Positions 34,470 to 43,987 are shown, counted from the stretch's first letter. The stretch: 64,000 bases of DNA from Vibrio ostreae (GCF_019226825.1 NZ_CP076643.1:186001-250000), one strand, 5' to 3'. Notes: a model not told the origin generated them from the letters alone. Program-made: numbers and translations.

Positions 34470-35711
34470 TTACCACCAGGTTTCAACGTTGAAACCAAAA
34501 GTCACTTCATCGATCTTGTCACGATTGATGCTGGTAGCAGAACCATAAACGTCGCCACCGCGGTTCCATTCGTCGGTTTTTTCTGAATAAGTGACGAACA
34601 ACCGAATAGACGGACGTGCCCAGAGTCCTTTGCCAGCCTGGAACATTTGAGCCAGTGTTACCTTGTACAAATCGTTGGTGCCAGAGCCATTTTGTGCTTC
34701 AACCGATTCATACCCCGCCTCTAAGGCTGTCGCCATATAGTTGTTCCAACTATATTGTGGTCGGGCACCTATACTGAGCCATTTTTCCCCTTCAGCGTTA
34801 TCAAGATGGTTATCCTGATAAGCCAGAGAGTACATCACTTGAAAATCGTCATTGAGATTGAGATCCCCGGAGTTAAAAATACGCCAGCTGTTCCCGTCGT
34901 GTTCGACACCGGTACTGTATTTGCGGTTGGATCCCCCCTCGGCACTCATGAGTCCACCCGCTAAGGCATCTGTGCCATATTGAAATGCCAGTGTATTTGA
35001 ACCATAGTCCCATGCTTGCCTATACAATGCAGAGAACATAGCGCCAGATGTGGTGATATTGTCCTCCTCATAACTGGAGTTTTGGGTAAAAACATAGTTG
35101 ATACCTAGCGTGAGATCGGCTGATTCAGATAGTGTGATATCACTCAGGCGGGCATCAACGTTATGTAATGTTCTGCCATCCGCACTTGAGTTAGGTGACA
35201 GCCAGGCAAGGTGACCTTTTGCATATCCTAAGTCCCAGTCTTCAATACCGATACCCGTACTAGAAGTGTCCCAGTATTTAATATCAATCATGTGTACTTC
35301 GTGACGGCGGTAAAAGCGTTCTCCGGCCCAGACTTTGGCTTCAGGGTTGTCTGAAAATATGCCGTGACCTGCTGACCAAAGCTGGATAGTACTTACATCT
35401 CCCCAGCTTTCTCCGCTGCCCAAATAGAGGGTGGTGTCAAAATGGGCAGTATCTTGTTGCCAAATATCTGCTTTAACACCAGCTTCCCACCAGTTGAGTT
35501 CATTGCCTAAACGAAAATTGCCATAACCTTGTGTGGCTCTAATGACAGTGTTGCGTTCTCCTTTGCCATCATTATGGTTGTCATTGTCGGTATATATCGT
35601 TCCCCATTTGGCATAACCAAAATAAGTAACATTCTCCACTGCGGCTATACCGGTTAATGGTATTAGAGCGAGGGTACAACCGAATGCTTGTGCCAGCATC
35701 TTTGGTTTCAT
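34470..35711 (-). CDS. LamB-type (maltoporin family) outer-membrane porin
   Basis: A 413-residue beta-barrel protein with a signal peptide (cleavage near GIAA) and a C-terminal aromatic end (VETWW) typical of outer-membrane barrels. The GYAKWGTIY opening, YGNFRLGNELNWWEAGVK and WAGERFYRRHEVHMIDIKY are typical of maltoporins. It heads the operon porin-MalM-like-lacZ. It probably admits oligosaccharides such as lactose, melibiose or raffinose; the substrate is inferred from neighbours. A GalR-type operator is 79 bases upstream of the start. Confidence 0.88.
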   Translation of the reverse strand: MKPKMLAQAFGCTLALIPLTGIAAVENVTYFGYAKWGTIYTDNDNHNDGKGERNTVIRATQGYGNFRLGNELNWWEAGVKADIWQQDTAHFDTTLYLGSGESWGDVSTIQLWSAGHGIFSDNPEAKVWAGERFYRRHEVHMIDIKYWDTSSTGIGIEDWDLGYAKGHLAWLSPNSSADGRTLHNVDARLSDITLSESADLTLGINYVFTQNSSYEEDNITTSGAMFSALYRQAWDYGSNTLAFQYGTDALAGGLMSAEGGSNRKYSTGVEHDGNSWRIFNSGDLNLNDDFQVMYSLAYQDNHLDNAEGEKWLSIGARPQYSWNNYMATALEAGYESVEAQNGSGTNDLYKVTLAQMFQAGKGLWARPSIRLFVTYSEKTDEWNRGGDVYGSATSINRDKIDEVTFGFNVETWW

Positions 35712-35789
35712 GTGGTGTCTCCATCTATTTTTATTTTAGGTAGCGCTATCTATCTTTGAGTCCTAACTCGTGACGGATTGTAATCATTA

Positions 35790-35805
35790 CTGGAAACGTT
35801 TTCAT
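35790..35805. promoter_or_regulatory. GalR-type operator before the porin-lacZ operon
   Basis: CTGGAAACGTTTTCAT fits all but the two outer positions of GTGKAANCGNTTNCAC. Its distance of 79 bases from the porin start suits control of this operon. Confidence 0.7.
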
Positions 35806-35917
35806 GATGAGGTTGGCATTTTTTACTTTATAAAGATATATGAGTAATTATGTGAGCCTTAGATCACACTAAGTGTAGTTGGTCAGTTAAATACAGGGAT
35901 AAAAATCACTGTTTTTT

Positions 35918-35933
35918 ATGTAACCGTTTTCTT
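35918..35933. promoter_or_regulatory. Weaker GalR-type operator-like site
   Basis: ATGTAACCGTTTTCTT matches the CG-centred core but fails the outer three positions. It lies 128 bases from the stronger site at 35790. It could be an auxiliary operator for looping. Confidence 0.4.
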
Positions 35934-36359
35934 TTCTAGGCAATCAATTGGAAAGGATGTAAGGGAGATTCGGACACTTGAGGAATGTTAGAACGATGTG
36001 AAAAGGGATTCCATTAATGGAAAATAACCCAACTAAATTTAGTTGGGTGTGAGATAAGCAAAGCCGTTGATCACAACCATCGGATAGTTCCTCTGGTTAA
36101 ATCATTGTGTTTTGGGAATAAAAGTTAGGACCCAAAACGGCGCTATGGAGGATTCTCTAAGTGGTTAGAATAAGACTCTAGGTGTTTAAGTTCAAGACTA
36201 ATCCAAGTATTAAGGCCTTTAATATCAATAAAATAACATGATTTCCTTTTGGATATTTGCTTGATAACGATAGGTGCTGTGCAGATATGTGGTAACGCAC
36301 GTATTGATGTTATGTGCAATGCGTTTGGCAAATCAATTTATCAGCGACGTATGAATTGT

Positions 36360-36375
36360 TTGTAAACGTTTCCAT
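36360..36375. promoter_or_regulatory. GalR-type operator before the alpha-galactosidase gene
   Basis: TTGTAAACGTTTCCAT is identical to the 16-base site before melB. It contains the 14-base core TGTAAACGTTTCCA, the reverse complement of the galE operator core. Confidence 0.8.
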
Positions 36376-36452
36376 GTTTTGTGGTTGCTCACAGAATATT
36401 GTGTAGTTTTCATTAAGATGCTTGCTCTTCGGATCGAGGTAGAGGCAAGAAA

Positions 36453-38570
36453 ATGAATGAAGGCAAACTGGTTCAGCTCGCAGGTAAGCACACTCAGTTG
36501 TTGATAAAGGTCGGCGAGAGTGCAGAAATAATCCATTGGGGAAAAAGGATTGACGGGGAAAGTAAATCTTCTGGTTTGTCTCTTGAGCGGCCAGTCCCCT
36601 ATGGACGTCTGGATGTAGATGTTCCGGTTTCAGTGCACCCTGAGTTGGGGCGGGGCTCCTTTGGGAGTCCTGGATTAGAAGGTCACCGCAGTGGTTTTGA
36701 TTGGGCTCCCGTGTTTGTAATCGAGCATATTGAACAGTGTGATCAAAGTCTATCTATTATTTGCACTGATACTTTGGCCGGTTTGAGACTGACAACTGAG
36801 CTGATGATTGATGATCATGATGTGCTAAAAGTTCGCCATACGTTACAAAATATCAAACCTGAGAATTATCAAGTTAATCGCCTGTCTTCGACCTTGCCTT
36901 TACCTCCTCGTGTCAATGAATTAATGACCTATTCGGGACGTTGGGTTAACGAGTTTCAGACTCAGCGTCAACTGTTGCAGCATGGTGGGTATCAACAAGA
37001 AAATCGGCGAGGTCGAACCTCCCACGAACATTATCCAGCGCTGATTGCTGGTAGCAGACATTTTGACGAAATGAATGGCGATGTGTGGGGGTTTCACTTT
37101 GCATGGAGTGGTAACCACAGATTACGTGTAGATGCTAAAGCTGATGGACGGCGCTATTTTCAAGCTGAAGTTATCTACCTACCAGGTGAAATCTCGTTGG
37201 CGCAAGGGGAGAGTGTGACCACCCCGTGGCTATATGCCAGTTATAGTGATGCTGGATTAAACGGCATGAGCCAGCAATTTCATTCCCATGTTCGTGCAGA
37301 GATTCTTCCGAAAGAAGTGAAAAACAAATTACGCCCAGTTCACCTGAATACCTGGGAAGGGATCTATTTTGACCATGATCCGGAATATATTATGTCGATG
37401 GCTACGCAATCAGCTCAGATGGGCGTCGAGCGTTTTATTATTGATGATGGCTGGTTTCGTGGACGCACTGGAGATAAAGCCGGATTGGGGGATTGGTTTC
37501 TCGATCCGACTAAATATCCGCAAGGTTTAGAGCCGATTGTCCAGCATGTGAATGGATTGGGAATGGAGTTTGGGTTGTGGTTTGAGCCTGAAATGATCAA
37601 CAAAAATTCGGATTTGTATCGAAATCATCCAGAATGGTTACTGGCTGTAGAAGGATATGAGCAGCCAACGGGAAGGAATCAGTATGTAATTGATTTAAAG
37701 AACGAAGATGCATTCAACTATCTGTTTGAGCGGTTGGATTATTTTCTGTCCACTTACAACATCGCTTATATCAAGTGGGACATGAATCGAGAAGTTGTTC
37801 AACCTGGACACAACGGTATGGCCTCTGCCTACCAGCAAACACTCAATTACTACCGTTTAGTAGACCAAGTACGTGCTAAACATCCGAAGGTTGAAATTGA
37901 GTCATGTGCAGCAGGTGGTGGACGTATAGATTATGAAATTCTGAAAAGGACACATCGCTTTTGGACATCAGATAATAATGATGCTCTGGAGCGTCAAGCT
38001 ATCCAACGTGGTATGAGTTATTTTTTCCCGCCTGAAGTGATGGGCAGTCATATCGGTGCGAGTTATTGCCACAGTACTCGCAGACGGCACACTATTCAAT
38101 TTCGAGGGTTGAGCGCATTATTCGGACATATGGGAATTGAACTTGACCCAGTGAAAGAAGAAGTATCCGAAAAACAGGGTTTTGAACGTTATGTGACCCT
38201 GCATAAAGCATTGCGTCCATTGTTACATAATGGGACCTCTTGGCGTATCAGTGCGGATGACCCTGCTCATCAAATTCAAGCGGTGGTGGCGAAAGACTTT
38301 TCTGAAGCGGTTGTTTTGGTTGCTCAATTATCGATGCCGACACATTCTCTTAGTGGCCACCTGCGGGTTCCGGGTTTGGATCGGCAGGCGCAATATCGTA
38401 TTACGTTGTTGGATAAGCCGCTTAACTATGAAGATATTGTCAATTATCAACCACCATGGACGATAAATGGATGTGAATTATCCGGGGCTTGGTGTGAGGA
38501 GGTAGGATTGACTATGCCGATTCTCGATCCAGAAAGTGCCGTGTTGATTCATTTCCAGCGAATCAGCTAG
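36453..38570 (+). CDS. Alpha-galactosidase, GH36 family
   Basis: It hydrolyses terminal alpha-galactosyl residues of melibiose, raffinose and similar sugars. It has 705 residues and no signal peptide, so it acts in the cytoplasm after import. The nucleophile aspartate is in YIKWDMNREV and the acid/base aspartate in RFWTSDNNDALERQ; the GGGRIDYEILKR and IDDGWF segments also fit GH36. An AGAGGCAAG site is before the ATG. It is preceded by a GalR-type operator, and ends at a terminator before melB. E. coli MelA belongs to GH4, so this is a different enzyme family beside a MelB-type carrier. Confidence 0.93.
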   Translation: MNEGKLVQLAGKHTQLLIKVGESAEIIHWGKRIDGESKSSGLSLERPVPYGRLDVDVPVSVHPELGRGSFGSPGLEGHRSGFDWAPVFVIEHIEQCDQSLSIICTDTLAGLRLTTELMIDDHDVLKVRHTLQNIKPENYQVNRLSSTLPLPPRVNELMTYSGRWVNEFQTQRQLLQHGGYQQENRRGRTSHEHYPALIAGSRHFDEMNGDVWGFHFAWSGNHRLRVDAKADGRRYFQAEVIYLPGEISLAQGESVTTPWLYASYSDAGLNGMSQQFHSHVRAEILPKEVKNKLRPVHLNTWEGIYFDHDPEYIMSMATQSAQMGVERFIIDDGWFRGRTGDKAGLGDWFLDPTKYPQGLEPIVQHVNGLGMEFGLWFEPEMINKNSDLYRNHPEWLLAVEGYEQPTGRNQYVIDLKNEDAFNYLFERLDYFLSTYNIAYIKWDMNREVVQPGHNGMASAYQQTLNYYRLVDQVRAKHPKVEIESCAAGGGRIDYEILKRTHRFWTSDNNDALERQAIQRGMSYFFPPEVMGSHIGASYCHSTRRRHTIQFRGLSALFGHMGIELDPVKEEVSEKQGFERYVTLHKALRPLLHNGTSWRISADDPAHQIQAVVAKDFSEAVVLVAQLSMPTHSLSGHLRVPGLDRQAQYRITLLDKPLNYEDIVNYQPPWTINGCELSGAWCEEVGLTMPILDPESAVLIHFQRIS

Positions 38571-38601
38571 TTACACGGCAAAACACTTTCTTTCATGTAT
38601 T

Positions 38602-38633
38602 AACCACACAAGTAGTTTCTTGTGTGGTTTTGT
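38602..38633 (+). terminator. Terminator after the alpha-galactosidase gene
   Basis: AACCACACAAG and CTTGTGTGGTT form an 11-base stem with a six-base loop, followed by a short T-rich tail. Confidence 0.85.
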
Positions 38634-38732
38634 TATTGGTTTTATTTTAATTGGTTGAATTTAAAGTATTAATTTTTTGTGTTAGTAGGGGGTGTTATCT
38701 TTTGGCTTAGCTCTCATTTTTCACAAAATTCA

Positions 38733-38748
38733 TTGTAAACGTTTCCAT
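38733..38748. promoter_or_regulatory. GalR-type operator before melB
   Basis: TTGTAAACGTTTCCAT is identical over 16 bases to the operator at 36360. Confidence 0.8.
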
Positions 38749-38878
38749 AAAGAAGAGTTTGATCACAACCTAATGTGTTACGCAAAGGTAGCATTCACGG
38801 CGAAACATAAATATAAACGCTCGAGACTAGGACACGGGGTTAGGCTGTGGAATAGCGAAAGGGCACTAAGGAACGGTT

Positions 38879-40255
38879 ATGTCTGATAAAATTACTCTAC
38901 AAACTAAAATATCCTACGGTGTAGGCGCGCTTGGAAAAGACTTTGCTTGTGCACCAATCTACATTTTTCTAATGTTCTATTTTACTGATGTGGCTGGCCT
39001 ATCAGCGGCATTTGTTGGAACTATCTTTCTGGCAGCGCGGATTATTGATGCCATCACAGACCCTATGATGGGGGTAGTTGTTGATAATACACGTTCACGT
39101 TTCGGTAAGTTCAGACCTTGGATCGTGATAGGCACGTTATTAAATGCTGTTGTTCTGGTTGGGTTATTTAGTACGCATTTGTTCGAGGGCACCGCACTTT
39201 ACGTGTATGCTGCTGCAGCCTATATCTTGTGGGGATTAACTTACACTATAATGGATATTCCCTACTGGTCGATGATTCCTGCTTTATCTAGTTCTCGTGA
39301 AGAACGCGAAAAATTAGTGGTATGGCCTCGTCTGTTTGCCAGCCTGGCTTGGTTTATCACTGGTACTTATGGATTACATATTGTTGGAGAATTAGGGAAT
39401 GGCAATCAGGGTGACGGTTTTTTTAATGTTGCTGTGTTGATTGCCGTACTGTTTGTGATGAGTGCATTTCTTATTGCCCGTAATGTAAAAGAAAAAGCTT
39501 CACCTGCAGTGACAACGGAAAAGTTCAATTTTAAAGATGTTCTGACTATTATCGGTAAAAATGATCAGCTGAAGGCATTAATTGGTACTGTACTCTCTTT
39601 TCAGATAGCTAATTTATTGGTTGGTGGTTTTGCTATTTACTATTTTTCCTATGCACTAGGTAACGCGGAACTTTTCCCTGTTTATATGATGGTGGCCGGT
39701 GTTGCTGAAGTTGCCGGGGTTTTCTTATTTCCACGTATTGCGGCATGGTTGCCACGTGAACATTTATGGTTGATTGCTTGTGGTTTTCCGGTTGTGTCTT
39801 GTGTGCTTTTACTCCTGATGGGATTCCTCTCTCCAGCGAATGCCGTCATGATTGGTATGGCAGGTGCCGCAATCAAATTTGGTGTAGGCATTGCCAACGC
39901 TCTGCAGACCGTAATGTTAGCCGATGTTGTGGACTATGGTGAGTACAAAACCGGGCGTCGTAGCGAAAGTGTTATCTTCTCTGTACAAACCATGTTGGTT
40001 AAGTTCGCGGGCGCGGCTGGTGGTTTTATCGTGGGTATGGGTCTCTCTATTGTTGGTTATATTCCAAACGTAGAGCAATCTTCAAGCACTATTGCTGGAC
40101 TGGAGTTTATGATGATCGGTTTACCTGCGATCATGATGATCCTAAGTGGTCTCGTGTATTATCGTTACTATCGTTTACACGAAGGGTTTGACAAGCGATT
40201 ACTTAACGAGAAAGATGCAGAGTCATCTCTGGATACAGTTAAAGCAGAAGTTTAA
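38879..40255 (+). CDS. melB: Melibiose-type sugar:cation symporter (GPH family, MelB-like)
   Basis: An inner-membrane 12-segment carrier of 458 residues that imports melibiose or related galactosides with sodium or protons. The N-terminus (KISYGVGALGKDFACAPIY) and DAITDPMMGVVVDNTRSRFG match MelB, including the conserved cation-site aspartates. The loop motif GKFRPWIVIGT and the later DVVDYGEYKTGRRSES are standard for the GPH family. No lac permease lies with lacZ, so this carrier may serve for both alpha- and beta-galactosides. It has its own operator and terminator. Confidence 0.93.
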   Translation: MSDKITLQTKISYGVGALGKDFACAPIYIFLMFYFTDVAGLSAAFVGTIFLAARIIDAITDPMMGVVVDNTRSRFGKFRPWIVIGTLLNAVVLVGLFSTHLFEGTALYVYAAAAYILWGLTYTIMDIPYWSMIPALSSSREEREKLVVWPRLFASLAWFITGTYGLHIVGELGNGNQGDGFFNVAVLIAVLFVMSAFLIARNVKEKASPAVTTEKFNFKDVLTIIGKNDQLKALIGTVLSFQIANLLVGGFAIYYFSYALGNAELFPVYMMVAGVAEVAGVFLFPRIAAWLPREHLWLIACGFPVVSCVLLLLMGFLSPANAVMIGMAGAAIKFGVGIANALQTVMLADVVDYGEYKTGRRSESVIFSVQTMLVKFAGAAGGFIVGMGLSIVGYIPNVEQSSSTIAGLEFMMIGLPAIMMILSGLVYYRYYRLHEGFDKRLLNEKDAESSLDTVKAEV

Positions 40256-40269
40256 TTCGTTTATCTAAC

Positions 40270-40300
40270 AAAACAGGCGCTTGATTGAGGCGCCTGTTTT
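40270..40300. terminator. Bidirectional terminator between melB and the DUF2956 gene
   Basis: AAAACAGGCGC and GCGCCTGTTTT form an 11-base stem with a nine-base loop between convergent genes. It also marks the end of the AT-rich block. Confidence 0.9.
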
Positions 40301-40311
40301 GTCATCAGCCA

Positions 40312-40653
40312 TTATTTGAATATAAGCAGTGTAAAACCGAGCCAACTCACTACCAGCAGTATCCAGGGCAGTCGGCTTGGCCATGGGGAAGCGGCTTGTG
40401 TTTCTGAGACGGATGGTTGTGAGGCATCGTCATGGCCCGAAGTCGCCTGCTTGCTTTTCAGCGCTTTTTTGCGTGCCCGATCAGCCTGGCGCTGTTTCTC
40501 TTTTTGTTCTTTCTTATACAGGGCAATGCCTTTTTCGATACCTTGGGCAATCAGCTTGGTTTGCTCTTTGGTTTGGCCGGGCTTTTGTGTCGCCCTGGCA
40601 ATTTTATTGGCGTCGTCCTGAGTTTGCGGCGACGCGACGATTTTGTTTTTCAT
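40312..40653 (-). CDS. DUF2956 family protein
   Basis: A 113-residue protein of the DUF2956 family, function unknown. The N-terminal part is very basic and helical (KQEQTK and KEQKEKQRQADRARKK-like stretches). The C-terminus has one membrane segment (PWILLVVSWLGFTLLIF), so the protein is probably tail-anchored. The ATG at 40653 gives the family start MKNKIVASPQ; the upstream extension to 40689 is rejected. GC content is back to that of the core genome here. Confidence 0.8.
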   Translation of the reverse strand: MKNKIVASPQTQDDANKIARATQKPGQTKEQTKLIAQGIEKGIALYKKEQKEKQRQADRARKKALKSKQATSGHDDASQPSVSETQAASPWPSRLPWILLVVSWLGFTLLIFK

Positions 40654-40765
40654 TTCAGCCGTCCTATCAGTTTTCACCAAGGGTAACATGAAGCTTGGTT
40701 GGCACCAAAAGTAGCGCTTGCATATAGCTATTTGAAATCATTGCGCTAAAGTGGAAGGCAATAAC

Positions 40766-41260
40766 ATGAAGTTGCTAAGTGGTACAGGGCGAGCAGTGCG
40801 TTACGCGATTGAACAATATGATACACATGGTTACCTGAAGGCACCGGTCTGGCTATGGCTGGGCTGGATATTTCTGGCCCGGGCCTGGCTGGTGTTTGTG
40901 ATGGCAGGCGTCAGCCGCAGCAGTGGTTCTGATATTCTGGCCTGGGTCTATCCGAATTCGGCCACCCTGTATCTTGGTTTGCTGTCTGGCTTGCCCGGTC
41001 TGGCACTGATGTGGCTGATTGGCCTGCGCCATCAGCAGCGGACAAAAATTAACGCTTTGGTGCGTAACGGGCGCTGGCTGACGATACTGACGGTGCTTGT
41101 ACAGTCAATCCAGGTGGGATACCACACGTATTTGCAACACGGCATTTTTCATTGGGCGAATGCCCTGACCTTATTGATTCTGTTATGGTTAGTTCTGTAT
41201 CTGCTGCGCAGTCGCCGGGTAAAAGACTGCTTTTGTGAACCGATAGACGCTAATCGATAA
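40766..41260 (+). CDS. DUF2919 family inner-membrane protein
   Basis: A 164-residue membrane protein with about four hydrophobic segments (WLGWIFLARAWLVFVMAG, LYLGLLSGLPGLALMWLIGL and two near the C-terminus). It matches the DUF2919 (YfeZ) family, function unknown. The ATG at 40766 is preferred over 40751 because GTGGAAGG lies just upstream. It precedes the DyP peroxidase gene, as yfeZ precedes yfeX in some enterobacteria. Confidence 0.78.
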   Translation: MKLLSGTGRAVRYAIEQYDTHGYLKAPVWLWLGWIFLARAWLVFVMAGVSRSSGSDILAWVYPNSATLYLGLLSGLPGLALMWLIGLRHQQRTKINALVRNGRWLTILTVLVQSIQVGYHTYLQHGIFHWANALTLLILLWLVLYLLRSRRVKDCFCEPIDANR

Positions 41261-41391
41261 CCGCGCCGGACACGTACAAACCAGCACTTATTTTTAGGAT
41301 AAGCACAGCGGCGCCGGGATTGGCACGCAGCACTGAGTGGGCTTGTCTGATGATTGAATACACTGAGCAAAAACAAAAGTGAGGACTTAAT

Positions 41392-42297
41392 ATGTCAACG
41401 CCACAGTCGGCTATTTTGCCGGAAGCGAAACCCTTCGCACTGTACAGTCTTTTGAAAATTAAGCAAAACTACGCTCAGGTTCTTGAGCAGTTGCAGGCTT
41501 TACCTGCGCTGGTGGAGGAACTGAACGCAACGCAGCCAGGCGCGGAATTGAGCTTGTCTATCGCATTCAGTAAGGCGTTCTGGCAACAGCTGGAAACGCC
41601 GATGCCGGGAGAATTAATTGATTTTTCTCCGCTGGGAGAAGGCGCAACTCAGGCACCGGCAACCGATGTCGATGTGCTGATTCACTGTCACAGCCTGCGT
41701 CACGACCTGCTGTTTTACGTGATGCGCCAATGTCTGGAGCAGGTGGCGGAAGATGTCGAGGTGGTCGATGAAACCTATGGCTTCCGTTATCTGGACTCCA
41801 GAGACATGACCGGTTTTATTGACGGCACAGAAAACCCGAAACAGGAGCAGCGCCGTGAAGTCGCCATCATACCCGATGGTGAATTTGCCGGGGGCAGCTA
41901 TGTGTTGGTGCAGCGTTTTGTCCACAAACTGCCGGCCTGGAATCGCTTGAATGTGTCCGCGCAGGAAAAGGTCATTGGTCGAACCAAAGTCGACTCAGTC
42001 GAGCTGGATAATGTGCCAGCCGCTTCCCATGTCGGCCGGGTGGATATTAAAGAGCAGGGTAAAGGGCTGAAAATTGTGCGCCACAGCCTGCCTTATGGCA
42101 GTGCCAGCAGTGAACATGGTCTGCTGTTTATTGCTTACTGCAATACGCTGCACAATATTAAGACTATGCTCGACAGCATGTATGGGGTAACCGATGGCAA
42201 AACCGATCAGCTGTTGCGCTTTACTCAGGCGGTCACAGGTGCTTATTTCTTTGCGCCGTCTGAGGCGATGTTGCACTCACTCAGTCTGAAAGCCTGA
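41392..42297 (+). CDS. DyP-type haem peroxidase (YfeX-like)
   Basis: A dye-decolourising peroxidase of 301 residues, the cytoplasmic YfeX type. The DyP signature GFIDGTENP with the catalytic aspartate is present. [16 protein letters not shown], the haem-side HVGRVDIKE and [18 protein letters not shown] fit the fold. Family members use hydrogen peroxide to oxidise dyes or porphyrinogen, and the natural substrate is unclear. GTGAGGACTTAAT precedes the ATG. Confidence 0.92.
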   Translation: MSTPQSAILPEAKPFALYSLLKIKQNYAQVLEQLQALPALVEELNATQPGAELSLSIAFSKAFWQQLETPMPGELIDFSPLGEGATQAPATDVDVLIHCHSLRHDLLFYVMRQCLEQVAEDVEVVDETYGFRYLDSRDMTGFIDGTENPKQEQRREVAIIPDGEFAGGSYVLVQRFVHKLPAWNRLNVSAQEKVIGRTKVDSVELDNVPAASHVGRVDIKEQGKGLKIVRHSLPYGSASSEHGLLFIAYCNTLHNIKTMLDSMYGVTDGKTDQLLRFTQAVTGAYFFAPSEAMLHSLSLKA

Positions 42298-42334
42298 ACG
42301 AGCGCAAAGGTTTTTATTGGTCAGGATTGAGTTC

Positions 42335-42358
42335 AAGCCAGGCTTTGCCTGGCTTTTT
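42335..42358 (+). terminator. Terminator after the DyP gene
   Basis: AAGCCAGGC and GCCTGGCTT form a nine-base stem with a TTT loop and a T-run. Confidence 0.88.
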
Positions 42359-42420
42359 CTTTATCTCGTTGCTGCTTAAAGTAACATCTGGTCTGAGTGA
42401 GCTAAATCTGCTAGCGGCAC

Positions 42421-42447
42421 TAAAGTTTAGTGCCGGTCTGCCGATAG
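42421..42447 (+). promoter_or_regulatory. Sigma-28 (FliA) promoter for the first flagellin gene
   Basis: TAAA (42421-42424), a 15-base spacer and GCCGATAG (42440-42447) match the flagellar sigma-28 consensus. The flagellin start is 42 bases downstream. Confidence 0.85.
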
Positions 42448-42488
42448 AGCTTGCATACACGATACTCAGCACAGGGTGCCTTCACTGC

Positions 42489-43625
42489 ATGGCGATTACG
42501 GTCAACACCAATATCTCAGCGCTTATAGCCCAGCGGCATTTGACCAGCGCGACCGATATGCTCAATCAGTCAATGGAGCGGTTGTCTTCTGGAAACAGAA
42601 TCAACAGCGCCAAAGATGATGCGGCAGGTTTGCAGATCTCCAATCGACTCAAAGCGCAAATGAGTGGGCTGGATGTGGCGGTACGTAATGCTAATGACGG
42701 CATTTCAATCATGCAGACTGCCGAAGGCGCGATGCAGGAAACCACCAATCTTCTGCAGCGAATGCGGGATTTGTCTTTGCAATCGGCTAACGGGTCAAAC
42801 AATAAACAGGATCGAGTCGCTTTACAGGAAGAAATGGGCGCTTTGAATGATGAACTGAACCGAATCGCTGAAACGACCTCTTTTGGTGGGCGAAAATTGC
42901 TCAACGGTTCTTTCGGTCAGGCGTCCTTCCAGATTGGTGCCTCATCCGGCGAAGCGGTGCAGTTATCGCTGAAGAGAATGCGCTCTGATGACATTAATAT
43001 GGGTGGTTTCAGTTATGTTGCCGCTGGGATGGCAGATAAAGACTGGCGGACCGGTAATGGCCGCAATGAGCTGAACATCTCCTACCTTAATGCGCGTGGT
43101 CAGCAAGAGCAGATCACCCTCCAGGCCCGCAATGGCGATGACATTGAACAGCTGGCTACCTACATTAATGGTCAGACCGATAAGGTCTCGGCATCGGTTA
43201 ATGACAAAGGACAGTTACAGATTTTCATGGCCGGTAAAGAAACGGCGGGCACTTTATCTTTCAGCGGCAGTCTGGCCGATGAGCTGCAGATGAACCTGCA
43301 AGGTTATGAAGCGGTTGATAATCTTGATATTACTTCGGTTGGCGGTGCGCAGCGCGCTGTGTCGGTGCTGGATACTGCCATGCAGTATGTCGACAGCCAT
43401 CGCTCTGAACTGGGGGCGCTGCAGAACCGTTTTGGTCATGCCATTAACAATCTGGATAATGTGCATGAGAATCTTGCTGCATCCAACAGTCGGATTAAAG
43501 ATACCGACTACGCCAAAGAAACCACTCAAATGATTAAGCAGCAGATCCTGCAGCAGGTTAGTACCACGATTCTGGCCCAGGCACGCAATCAGCCCAATAT
43601 CGCCCTGACTCTGCTGGGTAACTAG
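42489..43625 (+). CDS. flaE: Flagellin (FlaE-like)
   Basis: A polar flagellar filament protein of 378 residues. The conserved D0/D1 ends are [18 protein letters not shown] and the C-terminal [16 protein letters not shown]. The ATG at 42489 gives the flagellin N-terminus; an open frame upstream to 42327 runs through the promoter and is rejected. It is the most divergent of the three flagellins here ([18 protein letters not shown] where the others have MTAQRYLN). By position it corresponds to flaE of V. cholerae, whose order is flaE-flaD-flaB-flaG-fliD. The symbol is based on order. Confidence 0.85.
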   Translation: MAITVNTNISALIAQRHLTSATDMLNQSMERLSSGNRINSAKDDAAGLQISNRLKAQMSGLDVAVRNANDGISIMQTAEGAMQETTNLLQRMRDLSLQSANGSNNKQDRVALQEEMGALNDELNRIAETTSFGGRKLLNGSFGQASFQIGASSGEAVQLSLKRMRSDDINMGGFSYVAAGMADKDWRTGNGRNELNISYLNARGQQEQITLQARNGDDIEQLATYINGQTDKVSASVNDKGQLQIFMAGKETAGTLSFSGSLADELQMNLQGYEAVDNLDITSVGGAQRAVSVLDTAMQYVDSHRSELGALQNRFGHAINNLDNVHENLAASNSRIKDTDYAKETTQMIKQQILQQVSTTILAQARNQPNIALTLLGN

Positions 43626-43987
43626 TATTCTGTTAGCTGTTACTCAGCAAGAGGCTTGTTCCTATCTCATGTTCATCATCGCCTCAGATAATGAATAGGT
43701 GTGATACAACGAATAGGCCTTGTTACAATCAATAAGTCTTATTGGTAAGCCGAACCAAGCAGTATCGACAAGCGCTTGAAAAGCTTTAGTGAAAAACGCA
43801 ATTTTTTAGCTCTTTTTGTAGTTTCGTCACTTTTAATCCGCTAAAGCAGTTTTTTTCAAAAAAATCTTAAAATCGACCTAAAGCTTTTCAAACCCACGCC
43901 GTTAAAGAAAGTAACTTTGAGAGAACTACTTGGTTTTCCGAGACGTCGGAAACCGGAAATATCGGAAAATCAATTGGAGATACCACT
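43626..43987 (+). promoter_or_regulatory. Upstream region of the second flagellin gene
   Basis: These 362 bases hold no gene. They contain the sigma-28 promoter at 43879-43905 and a long AT-rich leader. Ends of the preceding flagellin gene show no strong terminator. The ribosome site TTGGAGATACC lies before the ATG. Confidence 0.5.
43879..43905 (+). promoter_or_regulatory. Sigma-28 promoter for the second flagellin gene
   Basis: TAAA (43879-43882), a 15-base spacer and GCCGTTAA (43898-43905). Confidence 0.88.

Larger units (their letters stand above)
35712..36452. promoter_or_regulatory. Divergent regulatory region between the porin and alpha-galactosidase genes
   Basis: These 741 bases hold no convincing gene. 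Operators lie at 35790, 35918 (weaker) and 36360. Three inverted repeats cluster in the middle. They are the palindrome TTCCATTAATGGAA (36009-36022), the 22-base ACCCAACTAAA/TTTAGTTGGGT (36027-36048), and GTTTTGGG/CCCAAAAC (36109-36138, 14-base loop). A TGTGA and TCACA pair near 35853 has an eight-base gap instead of the six of CRP sites. A 62-codon ORF on the minus strand at 36143-36331 has no known relatives and no clear ribosome site. Confidence 0.65.
38571..38878 (+). promoter_or_regulatory. melB upstream region
   Basis: These 308 bases contain the alpha-galactosidase terminator and one operator at 38733-38748 (listed separately). After the operator comes a stretch without clear signals apart from GGAACGGTT before the ATG. 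melB therefore appears to have its own regulated promoter. Confidence 0.5.

Noticed and set aside
35851..35870. CRP-like site TGTGA...TCACA near the porin
   Set aside because: The half-sites are separated by eight bases and not six, so it is not a standard CRP site.
36143..36331. 62-codon ORF on the minus strand before the alpha-galactosidase gene
   Set aside because: No recognised family, no clear ribosome site and it lies in an AT-rich regulatory region where chance ORFs are common.
42327..42488. In-frame N-terminal extension of the first flagellin
   Set aside because: It starts inside the DyP terminator and covers the sigma-28 promoter; flagellins begin at the MAITVNTN sequence.
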